Numbered from the stretch's first letter, positions 8,301 through 15,971 are shown. The stretch is DNA of 64,000 nucleotides from Sphingosinicella sp. LHD-64 (GCF_031157375.1 NZ_JAVIFV010000001.1:62001-126000), one strand, 5' to 3'. The notes: generated by a model not told the origin, from the sequence alone. Numbers and translations are program-made.

Positions 8301-11163
8301 CAACAGCGACGGGATCGCGACGGCCACCGTCGCGAACCAGGCCAATGGCGCGGTCGCGATCGGCAACAACAACCGCGCGATCGGCCAGGGCAGCGTCGCG
8401 CTCGGCAACGGCTCGACCGCCGGCGCGGCCGGCCTTGCCGGCAATGTCGCGATCGGCGACGGCGCGGTCGCCACGGCGAGCGCGGGCGATGTCGCGCTCG
8501 GCTCGGGCAGCACGACCCTGGCGGCGGTGGCGACGGCCGGCACGACGATCGACGGCACCAACTACGCCTTTGCCGGCACCACACCGACGAGCACGGTCAG
8601 CGTCGGGACGGCCGGAGCGGAGCGGACGATCACCAACGTCGCCGCCGGCCGGATCAGCGGGAGCTCGACCGACGCGATCAACGGCTCGCAGCTCTTCGCG
8701 ACCAACCAGGCGGTCGAGGCGCTGAGCAGCACCGTCCAGGCGACCGCCATCCACTATTACAGCGTCAACGACGGCGGCGTGCCGCAGGGCAATTTCAACA
8801 ATGACGGCGCGACCGGCGCGGCCTCGCTCGCCGCGGGCGTGGGCGCGTCGTCCTCCGGCATCCAGTCCACCGCCGTCGGCAACGGCGCCACTGCGCAGGG
8901 CCTGCAGAGCATCGCCCTGGGCTACAATGCCCGCGTGCTGGAGACCGTGCCGAATGCCAGCGCGCGCGGCATCGTCATCGGCGATTCGAGCACGATCGAC
9001 AACAGCTTCAACTCCTGGATCTTCGGCCAGAGCAACAGCGTCACCGGATCGACCCAGGCCGGCGTGCTGGGCGGGTTCACCACCGTGACGGGGAGCCAGG
9101 GCATCCTGGCGCAGGGCTCGAACAACACCATTACGGGCACCCAGGGCGCCAACGTCATCGGCGTGTTCAACACGGCCAGCAACACGCAGGGCGCCAGCAT
9201 CATCGGCGCGCTCAACGGCATCACCGGGGGCGCGAACAACAGCATCATCGGCACCGGCAACACGCTCGATGCCGCCAGCGGCAACTTTGTCGGCGGCTTC
9301 AACAACACGTTCGGCAGCGGCCTCACCAACAGCTTCGTGTTCGCGAGCGGCGGCACCACCGCGGCGGGCGTCCAGAACGGCGTGCTGATCGGCGCGGGCG
9401 GCACGCTCGGCGCCAACGACGCCGTCGCCCTCGGCACGGGGGCGCAGGCGACGATCCTGGGATCGCTGGCGCTCGGCGCCGGCTCGGTCTCGAACCGCGC
9501 GCTCGCCCCCGCCGTCGGCCAGATCCCGGCCGGCACCGGCTTCGTGCCCTACAATACGAGCGACCAGGTCCTGCTCGGCGCGGTCTCGGTCGGCAATGCC
9601 GGCGCCTATCGGCAGATCACCAATGTCGCCGACGGCACCCAGGCGCAGGATGCGGTGACGATCCGCCAGCTCGCCAATTCGCTCGCCTCGTTCGCGGTGA
9701 CGCCGACGCTCTATTTCCACGCCAATTCGGCGGCCGCGGACTCGCTCGCGGTCGGGGCGGAATCGATCGCGATCGGCCCGACCACGGTGGTCAACGGCGA
9801 CAACGGCATCGGCATGGGCAATGGCGCGATCGTCCAGGCGACCGCGCCGGGCGGCACCGCGATCGGCCAGAACGCGCAGGTCAGCCAGGCCGACGCCGTC
9901 GCCCTCGGCACCAGTTCGGTCGCCGACGGCATCCAGTCGATCGCGATCGGTGCCGGGGCCAATGCCAGCCGTTCCGGCAGCGTCGCCCTTGGTGCCGGCG
10001 CCGAGACCAATGTCGGCTCCGAGACCGGCTACACCGCCTATGGCCTGACCGCACCGCAGAATTCGGCCGGCGAAGTCTCGGTCGGCACCGCTGGCGCCGA
10101 GCGGAAGGTCACCAATGTAGCGGCGGGCTCGGCACCGACCGATGCGGTCAACGTCAGCCAGCTTCAGGCAGTCGCGCAGAACGCCACCACCGCAATCACC
10201 AACCTCGACGGGCGGGTTACGACCGTCGAGAACCGGGTCACGACAGTCGAGAACAACGTTACCAATCTCGGCGACAGCGTTGCGAACAGCTTCGGCGGCG
10301 GCTCCACCTACGATCCGACGACGGGCACCGTGACGACCGTGCTGAACGTGGGCGGCAACACCTACAACAACGTCAACGACGCGCTGCAGTCGCTGAACCA
10401 GACGGCAAGCGCCGGCTGGAACATCCAGGCCAATGGCGGCCCGGCGACGAACGTTGCGTCGAACGGCACGCTCAACGTGACCGCGGGCTCCAACACGGTG
10501 GTGACGCTGAGCGGCAACCAGCTCCAGGTCGCCGTCGTCGACAATCCGACGTTCAGCGGCATGGTGACCGCCAATGGCGGACTCACCGTCGGCGCCAACA
10601 CGACGGTGAACATGGGCGGCAATGTCGTCCAGAACGTCGCGGCCGGCGCGGTGAACGCCGCCTCGACCGACGCGGTCAACGGCTCGCAGCTCTATCAGGT
10701 GCAGCAGTTGGCCAGCAATTCGGTGCAATATGACGCCGACGGCAATTCGGTGACGTTCAACCCCGGCGGATCGGCGGTGACGCTGCAGAATGTCGCGGCC
10801 GGCGTCGCCCCGACCGACGCGGTCAACGTCCAGCAGCTCAACGACGGGCTGGCGAGCACATTGGCGAGCGCCAACGCCTATACCGACCAGCGCCTCGCCG
10901 CCTTCCAGTTCGACCTCACCGACATGCGCCGCGATGCGAATGCCGGCGTGGCCGGTGCCCTGGCGGCTTCGGCGCTGCCGCAGGCGTTCGAGCCCGGCCG
11001 CGGGATGATCGCGTTCGGCGCCGGTACCTTCCAGGGCCAGTCCGCCTTCGCCCTCGGCCTCTCGCGGGTGATGGACGACGGGCGCACCGTCGTCCGCGCC
11101 GGAGCGACCTACGACACCCAGCAGCGGGCCGGAGCGAATGTCGGTATCGGCTACTCCTTCTGA
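5371..11163 (+). CDS. Trimeric autotransporter adhesin (YadA-like)
   Basis: A 1930-residue type Vc secreted adhesin. A long leader of about 95 residues ends at AAPAQAQ. The passenger consists of many YadA-head repeats (AVAIG/ALGxxAxAxG, about 14-15 residues each), interrupted by necks of the type TDAINGSQLF (about 7466-7515 and 8666-8715) and later necks near 10138, 10668 and 10810. A coiled-coil stalk with VTTVENRV-type heptads lies near 10205-10265. The last 70 residues form the YadA membrane anchor, ending GIGYSF. The ATG at 5371 follows GAAAGAGGA; an in-frame start at 5224 is possible but adds an unconvincing sequence. It is followed at 36 bp by BamE-like and Skp-like genes. It probably mediates surface attachment or autoaggregation. 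Confidence 0.93.
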   Translation: MFAVESASQKARRAGLAGNWIVGAEGASWSQRRRLMAVLRRAHRVLGIDRKNLGVGSLGFGGSARSVLLSSASPSSMIGGLAAIAAFGMAAPAQAQYAAGNGTASGPQSIAIGTTGTTATASGQRGVAIGSTATAGGLDSVAHGTAANAGAQNAVAIGFQSVASALNSINIGARTVPNTGALAAGAIALGTDVVASQERSITIGVLSSATGTGATAMGNQARAWGNQSIAFGLGAQAGVQANTAVPNSIAIGTNSRSGANSAVAIGTAANASVDNAVAVGNGAASSAQYAVALGLNAAASGGGGAVAIGQTAISSGINTIAIGVQASATGGGGDMALGTFSSATGGNSTAVGVSSSASGSRSFAGGRIANAAGADSAAVGFNSSAAGASSAAFGALANASADFALALGNGAVSSGIGSVATGSGAQSTGVSSVALGNNATATADNAVAVGLGTVANSADAVAIGTGSTATGGRAVAVGAGNLASGNGAVAIGDPNTATGNGAVAQGLDNTATGNGSIAIGNTNFVGGGGQAVSTPGTPAQGAVGIGYQNRVTGQGAVALGSTSSALAAGALAFGDTAVANTDQSIAIGSNSSATGGSAIAIGRVSVANGTNASAFGAGATANANSALALGNSAAANNFGDVALGSGSTTTAAVQTAGTTINGTNYSFAGTTPTSTVSVGAAGTERTITNVAAGRISNSSTDAINGSQLFATNQAVDSLGTQVTQNTTDITNLEASAIHYLSVNDGGTTQGNFNNNGATGTNSIAMGVNAASQTADSVAIGNGAFNQASGADRAAVAIGVLARTAQTGSTAVGGQAAALGVNSIALGAFASGTTSYAIAIGGGPSAGNAANATGIGSIAIGGGGGTTPTGLPASATAARAIAIGQNTVAAFQSSVALGSRSVVGSASSLAIGDTATTGATGRNVAIGNLSTADSATAAGGAVAIGRSNTAFGDGAVSIGDPSFASGTGAFTGGADNIANSDGIATATVANQANGAVAIGNNNRAIGQGSVALGNGSTAGAAGLAGNVAIGDGAVATASAGDVALGSGSTTLAAVATAGTTIDGTNYAFAGTTPTSTVSVGTAGAERTITNVAAGRISGSSTDAINGSQLFATNQAVEALSSTVQATAIHYYSVNDGGVPQGNFNNDGATGAASLAAGVGASSSGIQSTAVGNGATAQGLQSIALGYNARVLETVPNASARGIVIGDSSTIDNSFNSWIFGQSNSVTGSTQAGVLGGFTTVTGSQGILAQGSNNTITGTQGANVIGVFNTASNTQGASIIGALNGITGGANNSIIGTGNTLDAASGNFVGGFNNTFGSGLTNSFVFASGGTTAAGVQNGVLIGAGGTLGANDAVALGTGAQATILGSLALGAGSVSNRALAPAVGQIPAGTGFVPYNTSDQVLLGAVSVGNAGAYRQITNVADGTQAQDAVTIRQLANSLASFAVTPTLYFHANSAAADSLAVGAESIAIGPTTVVNGDNGIGMGNGAIVQATAPGGTAIGQNAQVSQADAVALGTSSVADGIQSIAIGAGANASRSGSVALGAGAETNVGSETGYTAYGLTAPQNSAGEVSVGTAGAERKVTNVAAGSAPTDAVNVSQLQAVAQNATTAITNLDGRVTTVENRVTTVENNVTNLGDSVANSFGGGSTYDPTTGTVTTVLNVGGNTYNNVNDALQSLNQTASAGWNIQANGGPATNVASNGTLNVTAGSNTVVTLSGNQLQVAVVDNPTFSGMVTANGGLTVGANTTVNMGGNVVQNVAAGAVNAASTDAVNGSQLYQVQQLASNSVQYDADGNSVTFNPGGSAVTLQNVAAGVAPTDAVNVQQLNDGLASTLASANAYTDQRLAAFQFDLTDMRRDANAGVAGALAASALPQAFEPGRGMIAFGAGTFQGQSAFALGLSRVMDDGRTVVRAGATYDTQQRAGANVGIGYSF
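7308..7516 (+). repeat. Internal duplication in adhesin, copy 1
   Basis: This segment encodes the end of a head block and a neck (GSGSTT to ATNQAV). It recurs with high DNA identity exactly 1200 bp downstream at 8508-8716, implying duplication of a 400-residue module. Confidence 0.8.
8508..8716 (+). repeat. Internal duplication in adhesin, copy 2
   Basis: Second copy of the head-end/neck segment at 7308-7516, offset by exactly 1200 bp. The similarity continues more weakly into the following SVNDGG-QGNFNN motif of each module. Confidence 0.8.
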
Positions 11164-11199
11164 TGCGCCGCCAACCCACGCCAACCGGAGGATGAATCC

Positions 11200-11625
11200 A
11201 TGAACCTCAGGACGCTCTTCATTGCTTCTTTCGTCGGCGCGGGCCTCGTCGCGCCGACCGCTGCCCCGGCCGAGGACGATACCGGCTATGTGGGCACGAT
11301 CGATCCGTCGGCCTTTCGCGAGACACCGCGCGAGCGCGACCGGCTCGGCGCGACCGTCGATCCGGCCGCGGTCCGGATGATCACGCCCGGGATCGACAAG
11401 TTCAGCATCTACCGGCTGATCGGTCCGCCCCATTTCAACGAGGCGATCGCGCGGCGGTGGAACTACATCCTTGTCTTCCCGTCGGCGTCGGGAAGCGAGG
11501 AACGGCTACGCTGCCGGATGGAGATCCGTTTCGCCCCGCCGGCGCGCGGCCGCTACAACGTGACCGTCTCCGAGGTCGTCTGGCAGGACCGGTCCTGCGC
11601 GGAGCGGGTTGCGGCGGCCGGCTGA
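11200..11625 (+). CDS. BamE/SmpA-OmlA-like periplasmic protein
   Basis: A 141-residue exported protein with a signal peptide (about residues 1-24). The core (about residues 60-112) has the BamE-like pattern: a GIDKF turn, a helix ending RLIGPPHFNEA, then WNYIL and a beta strand RMEIRF. BamE assists the beta-barrel assembly machine. Unlike classical BamE it has no lipobox cysteine after the signal, so it would be soluble in the periplasm. An AACCGGAGGATGAATCC leader gives a good ribosome site. Its position between the autotransporter and a Skp-like gene suggests a dedicated role in assembling that adhesin; this is inference. Confidence 0.65.
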   Translation: MNLRTLFIASFVGAGLVAPTAAPAEDDTGYVGTIDPSAFRETPRERDRLGATVDPAAVRMITPGIDKFSIYRLIGPPHFNEAIARRWNYILVFPSASGSEERLRCRMEIRFAPPARGRYNVTVSEVVWQDRSCAERVAAAG

Positions 11626-11644
11626 TTGGGCGAGAGGCGGTGGC

Positions 11645-12175
11645 ATGCGTCTGATCGGGCTCGCCGCCGCTCTCCTTCTTGCCTGCGCCGGCACCGCCGC
11701 GCCGGCACAGACGTTCGGCGCGCCCATCCCGGGAGTGTGCCTGTTCTCCAAGACGGCCGCCATCGGCGCTTCGCAGGCAGGCCAGTCGCTGCAGGCGCAG
11801 ATCCGGCAAATGCAGGCGTCGCTGTCCGGCGATCTTGCCCGGCAGCGCGCCGCCCTGGAGCAGCAGCGCCGGCAGATCGAGGCGCGGCAGAACGCCATCG
11901 CGCCGGTCGAGTATCAGCGCCAGCTGGCGGCGCTGGCCCAGCAGGCACAGGCTCTCGAGCAGCAGCAGAATGCGCGCTTCATCGCTGCCCAGCAACGCGG
12001 GCAGCAGCAGATCGACCGGGTGCTCAATGAAGCGCTCGGCCGCGTCGTGACACGCGCCGCGTGCAGCCTGGTGCTCGAACGCGACACTGCCTATGGCTGG
12101 AACAACGAGATGGACATCACGGTCGCCGTCACGCGTGAAGTGGACGCGGCGTTGCAGCAGGTCAGCCTGCAATGA
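11645..12175 (+). CDS. Skp/OmpH-like periplasmic chaperone
   Basis: A 176-residue exported protein (signal residues 1-22, ending APAQ). The mature N-terminus is a short beta strand (VCLFSKTAAI) followed by about 100 residues of Gln/Arg/Ala-rich coiled coil (LEQQRRQIEARQ, LAQQAQALEQQQ) and a C-terminal strand region, the architecture of Skp/OmpH trimeric chaperones that hold unfolded outer-membrane proteins. It follows the BamE-like gene by 19 bp and is probably in the same operon as the trimeric autotransporter. The ATG at 11645 is chosen because it begins the signal peptide. Confidence 0.75.
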   Translation: MRLIGLAAALLLACAGTAAPAQTFGAPIPGVCLFSKTAAIGASQAGQSLQAQIRQMQASLSGDLARQRAALEQQRRQIEARQNAIAPVEYQRQLAALAQQAQALEQQQNARFIAAQQRGQQQIDRVLNEALGRVVTRAACSLVLERDTAYGWNNEMDITVAVTREVDAALQQVSLQ

Positions 12176-12311
12176 CCGCCGCCATCGTTGCGGCGATCCC
12201 TGGACGCGATCGCCCCTCCCTCGGGACCCGGTAAACGGGTTCATCCCGGGGGCTGTCGCGACGCGCATCGCCCAAGACTCCTACCCCCCATGACGTCAAC
12301 AGGATCGCGAT

Positions 12312-12845
12312 ATGGAGAGGTTCTTCGTCATCACCGGTGGGCCGGGCTCCGGCAAGAGCACGCTGATCGACGCGCTTGCCGCTCAGGGGCTGCGGACGAT
12401 GCCGGAAGCCGGGCGTGCGATCATCCGCGATCAGGTCGCGATCGGCGGCGATGCGCTACCCTGGGGCGACCGGCTCGGCTTCGCCGGGCAGATGCTCGGG
12501 TGGGACATGCGCTCCTGGCATGAAGCGGCGGAGGGGGAGGGCATTGCATTGTTCGATCGCGGCGTGCCCGACATCCTTGGCTATCTCGCGCTCGGCGACA
12601 TCGCCCCGCCGGCACATTTCGTCCGGGCTGCCGAACGGTTTCGCTACAATTCCTGCGTCTTCATCGCCCCGTACTGGCCGGAAATCTATGCGCGGGATGC
12701 CGAGCGCAAGCAATTACCGGCCGAGGCCGAAGCCACCTGCCAGGCGATGGCGCGAATCTACGCGGATCTTGGCTACCAGCTCGCTTGGCTGCCGCGGGCG
12801 CCGGTCGAAGCGCGGGCGCGGTTCGTGGCCGATCGCCTCCGCTGA
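12312..12845 (+). CDS. AAA family ATPase (NadR/AAA_28-like)
   Basis: A 177-residue nucleotide-binding protein with the P-loop GGPGSGKST at residues 9-17 and a LFDRGVPD motif about residue 80 that likely contributes the acidic/Mg site. It resembles the AAA_28 family of small kinases or phosphotransferases; the substrate is unknown. It is complete and starts at an ATG after GCGAT. Immediately beyond its stop the sequence becomes the remnant of an unrelated desaturase gene, showing a past deletion junction at this point. Confidence 0.75.
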   Translation: MERFFVITGGPGSGKSTLIDALAAQGLRTMPEAGRAIIRDQVAIGGDALPWGDRLGFAGQMLGWDMRSWHEAAEGEGIALFDRGVPDILGYLALGDIAPPAHFVRAAERFRYNSCVFIAPYWPEIYARDAERKQLPAEAEATCQAMARIYADLGYQLAWLPRAPVEARARFVADRLR

Positions 12846-13068
12846 GCGGGCCGGCTTTGTTGCGTCGCTCGCGGCACTCCATTGGCACCACGCGCTCGAG
12901 GCCGAAGGGGTGGACAAGAACTTCGCCATCCATTTTCCGCTGCTGGACCGGCTGTTCGGTACCTTCCATCTGCCGCCGGGGCGCTGGCCGGAAGGTTATG
13001 GCGTGCCGGAGAAGGTGCCGCAGGGCTATCTGCGGCAGTTCCTCTATCCGTTCCGGCGGAAAGCCTGA
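12846..13068 (+). pseudogene. Sterol desaturase (fatty acid hydroxylase) 3' remnant
   Basis: In the frame whose codons start at 12844, about 75 codons read as the C-terminus of a sterol desaturase/fatty acid hydroxylase: LHWHHALEAEGVDKNFAIHF, then DRLFGTFHLPPGRWPEGYGV and a terminal RQFLYPFRRKA. Full-length members have about 280-330 residues and a membrane domain with several His clusters; only the last His cluster (one residue shorter than the usual LHHWHH) remains. No start codon or ribosome site precedes it, so it is a decayed fragment left by a deletion ending at the ATPase stop. Confidence 0.75.
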
Positions 13069-13102
13069 TCCGATCGGCCAGCGCGATCATCTTAAGCAGC
13101 AT

Positions 13103-13185
13103 CGTCATTGCGAGCGCAGCGAAGCAATCCAGTGCAGCCTTGAGTCAGGCTGGATTGCTTCGTCGCTTCGCTCCTCGCAATGACG
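13103..13185. repeat. REP-like palindromic element, copy A
   Basis: An 83-bp imperfect inverted repeat: CGTCATTGCGAG...GAAGCAATCCAG on the left and CTGGATTGCTTCG...CTCGCAATGACG on the right. A second copy with the same arms lies at 39560-39646. It sits between the desaturase remnant and the cupin gene's 3' end. Confidence 0.85.
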
Positions 13186-13211
13186 AGGTGTTTCAGGCTG
13201 AGCTGATCATG

Positions 13212-14462
13212 CTAGTCGGCCCGCTCCAGATAACCCGCCGCCCAGAGCGTGCGCACCAGATCCTCGGGCTCGGCGCAGGGCAGGTCGCCGGCGGCAAACG
13301 ACGCGCCGGACAAGGCGATGTCGAGCGCATCGCCGTCTTCGGCCTTGAAGTCGATGTCGCCGTCCGGGCCGACCAGCACCAGCTTGCCCTCGTCGTCGGC
13401 GACGCTCCAGGGCACGAAGCGGCGGCGGCGGTAACGGTCGCCGGCTTGCGGCGGCCGCGCGGACCCCGCGACCACGCCCGCGACATTGGGCCGGCGGGCC
13501 CGCAGGAAAGTGTCGGCGAGCAGATCGAAGGCGCCGTCCATTCCTGCCTTCTCGCCGATCAGGGCGACGAGCCGCTCGAAATGCGCCTTGGCCTTCGTTC
13601 GATCGAAGTCGCGCGCGGCGAATCCGGCCGGGAGCGAGCGGCGGAAGCCGGGCTCGGTCAGCGCCAGCTCGGAGATCGATTCGAGCAGCAGGTCCGCCCA
13701 GGTCTTGGTGATGAGGCCGACCGTTATGTGGAGCGACGGCTCCTCGCCGACATTCTCGGCGTCGTGCATCACGCCGCGCGGCAAATAGAGACAGTCGCCC
13801 GGATTGAGCGTGAAGCGCTGCGTCACCTCGCCGGTCTCGTACTTGCCGAGCTCGAACCGCTCGCCGCGATAGGGGATGTCGACCGGCGTGCCGTAGATCC
13901 GCCAGGCCTTCTGACCGGAGACCTGCATCACGAAGACGTCATGGTTGTCGTAATGGGGCGGGAAGCCCTGGTTGCCGTGCCCCTTGCCATCGTCCTCGGT
14001 CTTTGCGGTCTCACGCGGCTGCGGCGTCAGATAGACGTTGGTCTGGACGTGGCAGGTGAAGACCTCCTCGAGCGAGCGGCAGAATTCGCCCAGGTTGAAC
14101 AGCGAATCATGCAGATGCGGCAGGATGATCGTCGCGCCGCGCAGATACTCCTCGGTGATCGCCGACCGGATCACCCGGCCGTTCTCGTCGACATAGTCGT
14201 CGCGCGAGATGCGGTCATGATGATTGGTGAGGTCGATCATGCCCTCGCGCAGGTCGGCGCTGGCGATGAACCGGTCGAGCGTCTCGAGCGTCAGCAGGTC
14301 CGCATAGCGCTCCGGCTCGCCCCGCAGGTCGACCAGCGGCTGGCGCTCGTAAAAGTCGGCCAGGAACGCCTCGCGCGTCACCGGCGCGATCAGGAATCCG
14401 AGCGCATCCTCTTCCCAGCGCGGCGGCGCGCCCGCCGCCCGCACGGGTCTCACATCAGCCAT
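13212..14462 (-). CDS. Cupin/JmjC-type oxygenase (RoxA/YcfD-like)
   Basis: A 416-residue Fe(II)/2-oxoglutarate oxygenase of the cupin_4 type. Iron ligands are visible as HxD (H170, D172 in PPHYDNHD) and H233 (LPRGVMHDAEN), with conserved surroundings QVSGQKAWRIY. Relatives hydroxylate ribosomal protein residues (YcfD acts on L16), so ribosome modification is likely but the substrate is not proven here. The ATG at 14462 is chosen over an upstream in-frame GTG because GGGGAGA lies 5 nt before it. It is monocistronic. Confidence 0.85.
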   Translation of the reverse strand: MADVRPVRAAGAPPRWEEDALGFLIAPVTREAFLADFYERQPLVDLRGEPERYADLLTLETLDRFIASADLREGMIDLTNHHDRISRDDYVDENGRVIRSAITEEYLRGATIILPHLHDSLFNLGEFCRSLEEVFTCHVQTNVYLTPQPRETAKTEDDGKGHGNQGFPPHYDNHDVFVMQVSGQKAWRIYGTPVDIPYRGERFELGKYETGEVTQRFTLNPGDCLYLPRGVMHDAENVGEEPSLHITVGLITKTWADLLLESISELALTEPGFRRSLPAGFAARDFDRTKAKAHFERLVALIGEKAGMDGAFDLLADTFLRARRPNVAGVVAGSARPPQAGDRYRRRRFVPWSVADDEGKLVLVGPDGDIDFKAEDGDALDIALSGASFAAGDLPCAEPEDLVRTLWAAGYLERAD

Positions 14463-14530
14463 CGTCGTCTCCCCATTCACGGCCACCTTATCGGGCGCCG
14501 CTGGCGGTCGGAAGCCGCCAAAGCACGCGG

Positions 14531-14767
14531 TCAGGAATTATAGGGGAAGGTATCGATCACGTCGCCGCGATACGGCTCGAGAGCGGTTTCGAGCACGCGC
14601 AGGGTTGCAGTGGCGGACGCCGGCAATCGCCGGGCGTCGAGGGCATCGCGAAATGCGGCGAGTACTGCCTGTGCGGCGGCTGCCAGCAGAATCTCTCGCG
14701 CGGTATAATCCGCAGCGTCGCGGCCCCAGTTCATGGCGCGCAGGGCGCAGGAAATGGTGCGCTGCAT
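14531..14767 (-). CDS. Small hypothetical protein, divergent from XRE regulator
   Basis: A 78-residue ORF, largely helical by composition (AREILLAAAAQAVLAAFRDAL), without signal or membrane segment and with no family I recognise. It is transcribed away from the XRE regulator gene across a 107-bp, AT-richer intergenic region, a typical arrangement for a regulator and its target. It could be spurious, but its position and lack of a competing ORF favour a real gene. Confidence 0.4.
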   Translation of the reverse strand: MQRTISCALRAMNWGRDAADYTAREILLAAAAQAVLAAFRDALDARRLPASATATLRVLETALEPYRGDVIDTFPYNS

Positions 14768-14846
14768 TTGGGCGCGACAATGCGGTTCGTCATATGCGAT
14801 GCGATCGACGGTGGAGAATCGCCGTACGATTCAACGATTTCCGATG

Positions 14847-14869
14847 AATTGTCAACAAGGAATTATCAA
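14847..14869. promoter_or_regulatory. Direct-repeat operator candidate
   Basis: AATTGTCAA (14847-14855) and AATTATCAA (14861-14869) are near-identical direct repeats 14 bp apart, just upstream of the XRE regulator start and inside the divergent intergenic region. They are candidate binding sites for the regulator itself. Confidence 0.35.
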
Positions 14870-14874
14870 AACTG

Positions 14875-15258
14875 ATGAGTTTTGGTGCGCGACTGGCAGA
14901 AGAACGCAAGAGGCTCGGCCTGAAGCAGGCCGAATTCGCCGGCATGGTGGGCACCGATGCCCCCAAGCAAAGCCTGTATGAGAATGATCGGCGCGAGCTC
15001 AGGGCCGATTATCTTGCTCGTCTCGCCGAGGCGCGTGTCGATATAGTCTATGTGCTGACCGGGCAACGCGTGGCGGGAGACGCTCTGGGCCAGGGCGCAA
15101 GTGAATTATTGTCGGCCTACCTGTCCCTGCCCGCGGAAATGCAGCGGGCGCTGGAAGACCTTGCCCGCTCCTTGCGCGATCAATTTGCCGGGCTTGGCGG
15201 CCAGACCGTCCATGCACGGCGGATGACGTACAAAGGCGAGGGCCGCGACCCTTCCTGA
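14875..15258 (+). CDS. XRE-family helix-turn-helix regulator
   Basis: A 127-residue cytoplasmic DNA-binding protein. Residues 1-60 form a Cro/C1-type HTH (motif RKRLGLKQAEFAGMVG, then SLYENDRRELRADYL); the rest is a short helical tail that may serve dimerisation. It resembles prophage-like or stress regulators. It is divergent from a 78-residue ORF and convergent with the secreted protein gene downstream, from which a hairpin separates it. A canonical ribosome site is not obvious; AAGG lies 14 nt before the ATG. Confidence 0.85.
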   Translation: MSFGARLAEERKRLGLKQAEFAGMVGTDAPKQSLYENDRRELRADYLARLAEARVDIVYVLTGQRVAGDALGQGASELLSAYLSLPAEMQRALEDLARSLRDQFAGLGGQTVHARRMTYKGEGRDPS

Positions 15259-15275
15259 CCGGACATTTGGAGAAT

Positions 15276-15300
15276 GGGAGGGCGCGGCCGACACCCTCCC
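15276..15300. terminator. Hairpin between convergent genes
   Basis: GGGAGGG (15276-15282) pairs with CCCTCCC (15294-15300) between the convergent XRE and secreted-protein genes. No U-run follows on either strand, so it is only a possible bidirectional terminator. Confidence 0.4.
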
Positions 15301-15312
15301 GGATTCCGGCGA

Positions 15313-15837
15313 TCAGTTCGTGCCGTTGTCCGCAGCGGCCGGCGCGTTGCTCGCGACCTGGGCGCGCAGCTGCTCGACGGTGCCGCCGATCACGAGCCCG
15401 TTCGGGCCCGCGGCCACGGCGTTGCGCGGCAGGCGCACCTGCTGTTCGCCGAGCTGGATGGTCAGCGTCTCGGCGTCGAGCGCCTGGACCGGGCCGACCT
15501 CGGCGCCCTGGCTGTCGCGGACGACCGCGCCGACGACGAAGGCCGCCTGCTGCTGGGCCATCATCTGGTCGACCTGGGCGTTGAGCTGGTCGCGGGTAAG
15601 GCCGATCAGCACCGCCTGCTCGGTCGCGGTCAGCGAGCTCGCCGGCAGGGCGACCTCATGGCGGTCGGTGCGCAGCGTCACGTTGTCGCCGCTAACCGCG
15701 GTGATCGTGCCGACCTCGCCGCCCGACGTGTCGGTGACGGTGCGGCCGACCGCGAGCCCGGCCTGGGCGCTGGCGACGCCGGGGACGAGGAGGGCCGCGG
15801 ACAGGGCGGTGGCAGCAATGAATTTGCGAAAGGACAT
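15313..15837 (-). CDS. Secreted PRC-barrel-like protein
   Basis: A 174-residue exported protein: signal peptide residues 1-24 (ending VASAQA), then two similar beta-rich units that each carry a GGEVG/GAEVG turn followed by an alternating strand (TITAVSGDNVTL; PVQALDAETLTI), reminiscent of PRC-barrel repeats. Between them is a helical, Gln-rich segment (QMMAQQQAAF). It probably stays in the periplasm; no enzymatic motif is seen. The ATG at 15837 is chosen because it begins the signal peptide; an upstream extension has no signal-like features. Confidence 0.65.
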   Translation of the reverse strand: MSFRKFIAATALSAALLVPGVASAQAGLAVGRTVTDTSGGEVGTITAVSGDNVTLRTDRHEVALPASSLTATEQAVLIGLTRDQLNAQVDQMMAQQQAAFVVGAVVRDSQGAEVGPVQALDAETLTIQLGEQQVRLPRNAVAAGPNGLVIGGTVEQLRAQVASNAPAAADNGTN

Positions 15838-15971
15838 TGAGTTCAGGCTCCCGATAGGAATGAAAGGTGGCTCTTTGGCCGGCGATCGCGATCGCGAGGG
15901 GAGGCCTTGAAGGCCGCTCTCCCTGGGGCGGGACGTTACCACCCTCCGTTACGGTTGCAACCCGGTTTGGC

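Noticed and set aside
7066-11433. A 1455-codon open frame on the minus strand across the adhesin gene
   Set aside because: It is the antisense of the repetitive, GC-rich adhesin; its translation is Arg/Ala/Gly/Asp-rich low complexity with no domain, and the plus-strand reading has a complete signal, necks and membrane anchor.
12178-12196. CGCCGC-N7-GCGGCG hairpin after the Skp-like gene
   Set aside because: No U-run follows and such stems are common in GC-rich DNA; not enough for a terminator call.
13103-13185. CRISPR or attachment-site interpretation of the palindromic repeats
   Set aside because: Single inverted repeats without regularly spaced direct repeats or an adjacent integrase; REP-like elements explain them better.
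12882-14543. A 553-codon open frame on the plus strand over the cupin oxygenase
   Set aside because: It runs through the desaturase remnant and a REP palindrome and then antisense to the oxygenase, whose iron ligands are clear. No domain is recognisable.
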